NCBI GenBank assembly: GCA_958366945.1
Contig: CATXCY010000063.1
Span: 1 to 7,774 of the forward strand
Reading direction: 5' to 3'
Origin: Bruticola sp004554425
Lineage (GTDB): Bacteria; Vulcanimicrobiota; Xenobia; Xenobiales; Xenobiaceae
Length of the DNA stretch: 7,774 bases
A program made the position numbers and the translations under genes. Under the pieces are notes generated by a model. The model was not told the DNA's origin, made no database searches, and saw only the letters and a program-made list of their open reading frames with translations. This document shows, piece by piece, positions 5,652 to 7,774 of this stretch. Each line of letters begins with the position of its first letter. Position 1 is the stretch's first letter.

Positions 5652-6425
5652 TTAAGGCTGTATCTTGTTGATTTCGTCTTCGTTTTCTGTTGTCTCTTCT
5701 TGCGGATAAGGCAACACTTTCCGGAGCCACAGGCCAAGAACAAACCAAAGGGCGGAAATAGCCAAAGAGCCATAATAAAGCCAAGACGGATCGTAATCAC
5801 GCCAATAATCCAATATAGCGCGAACTAAACCGAAGGCGGCTAAACTTAGAGCTGCACTATTGATGCGCAACTTGGGCGCATACTTCATAATGAGCAAAGC
5901 ACACGTACAATGAGCCACAGACAAATAAAGCATGGTAGGGTGACGCGGCACGTCGTTTCCTACAATCATACCCCAAGGCAGGGAAGTGGGAACGCCAATT
6001 TCACCATTCCAGGCCAGAAAACAGCCAAATCTGCCTAAGCCCCAGCCCAAGAGAGCTGCTGGCCCCATAGCCTGGCACATTACTTCCATAGGCAATTTTT
6101 TTACCTTGATGTAGCCTATCCAAGCTAAGATGGCACCCAGAAAGCCGCCGTAAGAAATTAAACCGCCTTCCCAAAAAGCAAAAATTTGTCCAAAGCTATG
6201 TATTTGCTGGTAATTTACCAAAGCGAAAAGGAGGCGAGCACCTAAAATTCCCGCTAATGTCATCCACATTGCCAAATTGTCAACGTGGTCGCGATATTTT
6301 TCCGGTAGCCTTTTGATTGTAAGAAAGTAGGCTGCTATAGCTCCCACGCAAAAAGCAAAACTGTGAATATTTACAATAAAAGGGCCGCCTATATGGATGT
6401 CAGGCGGAGGAGTAAAATGGATCAT
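5652..6425 (-). CDS. lgt: Prolipoprotein diacylglyceryl transferase
   Basis: Lgt is the inner-membrane enzyme that moves diacylglycerol from phosphatidylglycerol to the lipobox Cys of prolipoproteins (family knowledge). The 257-aa protein is hydrophobic with about seven membrane segments. Landmarks are GARLLFALVNY (62-72), WEGGLISYGGFLGA (85-98), GRFGCFLAWNGEIG (131-144), RHPTMLYLS (161-169) and VRAILDYWRD (201-210). R132 and R202 match the essential E. coli R143 and R239. F23, Y92 and C135 sit where E. coli has Y26, H103 and N146, and CFLAWNGE is two residues longer than the E. coli-type NFINGE. I recall Tyr at the H103 position and Cys at the N146 position in Lgt from other phyla, so activity is still likely. 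An acidic tail follows (242-251). ATG 6425 has an in-frame TAA just upstream, and no clear Shine-Dalgarno. It is a single gene, divergent from pilT. Confidence 0.93.
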   Translation of the reverse strand: MIHFTPPPDIHIGGPFIVNIHSFAFCVGAIAAYFLTIKRLPEKYRDHVDNLAMWMTLAGILGARLLFALVNYQQIHSFGQIFAFWEGGLISYGGFLGAILAWIGYIKVKKLPMEVMCQAMGPAALLGWGLGRFGCFLAWNGEIGVPTSLPWGMIVGNDVPRHPTMLYLSVAHCTCALLIMKYAPKLRINSAALSLAAFGLVRAILDYWRDYDPSWLYYGSLAISALWFVLGLWLRKVLPYPQEETTENEDEINKIQP

Positions 6426-6472
6426 AATACTAAATTAACTTTTTTCTTTCGGGATGACTTTTTCCGCTAAGG

Positions 6473-6487
6473 GAACACTTTCTGTTC
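6473..6487. promoter_or_regulatory. Inverted repeat GAACA-N5-TGTTC in the lgt-pilT gap
   Basis: Perfect 5-bp arms with a 5-bp spacer, 48 bp upstream of the lgt start. It could be an operator or a small leader hairpin for lgt. Its GAAC/GTTC spacing does not match the Gram-positive LexA box. The rest of the 222-bp gap holds no gene and no convincing promoter; a near-palindrome lies at 6554-6569. Confidence 0.3.
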
Positions 6488-6632
6488 ACAAAATAGACTA
6501 AATTACCTGCTGTTTGCCACCTAAAGGAGACAGTATTCAAGCGGCGAAAAAATGGAAAAATTTTGTTCCGATGCGGAAATACGTGCGATAAAGTAAATTG
6601 TTGCGGCCCCAAGCAGCGGGAAATTCATTTTC

Positions 6633-6639
6633 GGAGAGG
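6633..6639 (+). promoter_or_regulatory. Ribosome binding site GGAGAGG favouring a TTG start for pilT
   Basis: GGAGAGG ends 8 nt before TTG at 6648 but 14 nt before the in-frame ATG at 6654. Spacing favours TTG. The ATG would shorten the protein by two residues and cannot be excluded. Confidence 0.6.
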
Positions 6640-6647
6640 TCGTTTGT

Positions 6648-7745
6648 TTGCCCATGTCCTACTTGAATAAATGTTTGAGAATGATGGTCGATAATCACGC
6701 TTCAGACTTATATTTAGTATCCGGAGAAGCTCCTGTCGCCCGCATTTATGGCTCTTTGCAGCGCATGACTGGCGAGTCTGTCTTGTCTAATGATTTTGTG
6801 GTTGAGATTGCCAAATCGCTTTTTAGTGCTGAACAGCTAGCAACACTTGAGCTAGACAAAAGTTTAGATTTTGCTATTGAATTGGGCACTGTCGAAGAAG
6901 GTGGCCCTTGGAGATTGCGAGGCAATGTCTATCAACAGAAAAACGGCCTGAATATAGTGTTCAGATTGATACCGTCCAAAGTTCCTACCTTGGAAGAGCT
7001 GGGGTTGCCTGCTAGTTTGAGGAAACTGACCAAATATCACCAAGGTTTGATTCTTTGCACAGGGCAGGCTGGTTGTGGTAAAACGGCCACTGTAGCCGCG
7101 CTTTTGGATATTATAAATTCTCGCTCTCCAGTACATATAATTACCGTCGAAGACCCGATAGAGTATATTTTCAAAAATAAGCGAGCTCTTATTAACCAGC
7201 GTCAAGTAGGTCGTGATGTAGAAAGTTTTGCTTTGGCTCTTAAAGGCGCTTTACGTGAAGACCCGGACATTATTTTTGTCGGTGAGTTGCGTGATTTAGA
7301 AACTATTTCTTTGGCTATTACTGCTGCTGAAACTGGTCACTTGGTCTTTGGAACCTTGCATACTAATTCCGCTCCCAAAGCTGTCGATCGTCTTATCGAT
7401 GCCTTTCCCATTGATCAGCAAGCGCAAATACGTACTATGCTTTCTGAATCGCTGCGCGGCGTAATTGCTCAACAACTTATTCCTAAGGCTGATGGCTCAG
7501 GACGCGTGGCTGCTGTAGAAATTTTAGTCAATAACGGCAGCATTTCCAATTTAATTCGCGATGGCAAAACTTATCAAATTACGATGTCCATGCAAACAGG
7601 TAAAAGAGAAGGCATGTGTGTTATGGATAATTCTGTGTTGGAACTTTTCCGGCGTGGACTTATTACCAAAGAAGAGGCCGAAGCTTGTTCTATAAATCGC
7701 GAACCTTATCGTCATCTCTCTTCCAACGCCTATATGGCCGACTAA
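6648..7745 (+). CDS. pilT: Type IV pilus twitching/retraction ATPase, PilT family
   Basis: PilT-family hexameric ATPases depolymerise type IV pili at the cytoplasmic face of the inner membrane, driving twitching or DNA uptake (family knowledge). The 365-aa length fits. The N-terminal PAS-like part contains the typical ASDLYL (18-23). Then come Walker A GQAGCGKT (139-146), Asp box ITVEDPIEY (165-173), RQVGRD (185-190), Walker B REDPDIIFVGELRD (203-216) and His box TGHLVFGTLHT (229-239). The C-terminal NLIRDGKTYQI (301-311) corresponds to the AIRNLIRE-type motif that marks PilT rather than PilB or GspE. The Walker A departs from the usual GPTGSGKS but keeps G-x4-GK-T. The likely start is TTG 6648. 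A second gene begins 18 bp after its stop, so they are probably co-transcribed. A PilU-like or accessory retraction ATPase is the main alternative. Confidence 0.9.
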   Translation: MPMSYLNKCLRMMVDNHASDLYLVSGEAPVARIYGSLQRMTGESVLSNDFVVEIAKSLFSAEQLATLELDKSLDFAIELGTVEEGGPWRLRGNVYQQKNGLNIVFRLIPSKVPTLEELGLPASLRKLTKYHQGLILCTGQAGCGKTATVAALLDIINSRSPVHIITVEDPIEYIFKNKRALINQRQVGRDVESFALALKGALREDPDIIFVGELRDLETISLAITAAETGHLVFGTLHTNSAPKAVDRLIDAFPIDQQAQIRTMLSESLRGVIAQQLIPKADGSGRVAAVEILVNNGSISNLIRDGKTYQITMSMQTGKREGMCVMDNSVLELFRRGLITKEEAEACSINREPYRHLSSNAYMAD

Positions 7746-7763
7746 CTTAAGGGGGAGATAATT

Positions 7764-7774
7764 ATGGCATTTTT
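7764..7774 (+). CDS. Start of a downstream gene, product unknown (Met-Ala-Phe visible)
   Basis: ATG GCA TTT is preceded at 6 nt by a strong ribosome site, GGGGGAG (7751-7757), and lies 18 bp after the pilT stop. Only three codons are visible before the window ends. The tight spacing suggests co-transcription with pilT, perhaps another pilus component, but identity cannot be read. Confidence 0.6.

Noticed and set aside
6473..6487. GAACA-N5-TGTTC as a Gram-positive LexA (DinR) box
   Set aside because: DinR sites need GAAC-N4-GTTC; here the GAAC and GTTC are separated by seven bases.
6430..6612. 60-codon minus-strand frame just upstream of lgt
   Set aside because: It begins with TTG without a ribosome site, ends 4 bp before the lgt start codon, and shows no recognisable domain. 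It is more likely lgt leader.

Overview
The window looks like an ordinary chromosomal segment of a free-living bacterium. It is AT-leaning, apart from a GC-rich tandem repeat at the left edge. Six genes are visible, plus the first three codons of a seventh. Lipoprotein modification (Lgt) and a PilT-type ATPase fit a cell with a lipoprotein-bearing envelope and type IV pili. HflX carries a long N-terminal extension of a kind I recall from cyanobacteria and some Firmicutes. A non-photosynthetic relative of cyanobacteria (Melainabacteria/Vampirovibrionia-like) is my best guess, but this is inference and not strongly supported. There are no phage, IS, CRISPR, tRNA or rRNA features.

Layout, left to right. 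(1) Positions 1-1546, minus strand: the start and most of a tandem-FHA protein. Its C-terminus is a Gln/Pro/Tyr-rich linker followed by at least 13 PAGAPR hexapeptide repeats that run off the window edge. (2) Positions 1547-1808: a divergent gap holding a terminator-like hairpin in an unexpected place. (3) Positions 1809-3479, plus: hflX, with a 180-residue N-terminal domain that carries a JAMM/MPN-like HxH...SxxD signature. (4) Positions 3614-4816, minus: a symporter of the dicarboxylate/amino acid:cation (DAACS/SDF) superfamily, from a branch lacking the substrate-binding Arg. (5) Positions 4817-5322: a 506-bp gap with a candidate promoter and a cluster of short perfect palindromes. (6) Positions 5323-5553, plus: infA with a TTG start, followed by an 18-bp-stem terminator shared with the convergent lgt. 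(7) Positions 5652-6425, minus: lgt. (8) Positions 6648-7745, plus: a pilT-like ATPase, then a closely spaced downstream gene of which only MAF... is visible.

The genes alternate strictly in strand (-,+,-,+,-,+), so all are single transcription units except pilT and its downstream neighbour. The window is therefore a set of unlinked housekeeping, envelope and signalling genes, not a pathway operon. No obvious new multi-gene system is visible. The observations most worth following are the MPN-like domain on HflX, the FHA/PAGAPR protein, the Arg-less symporter with altered cation-site residues, and the palindrome-rich infA leader.
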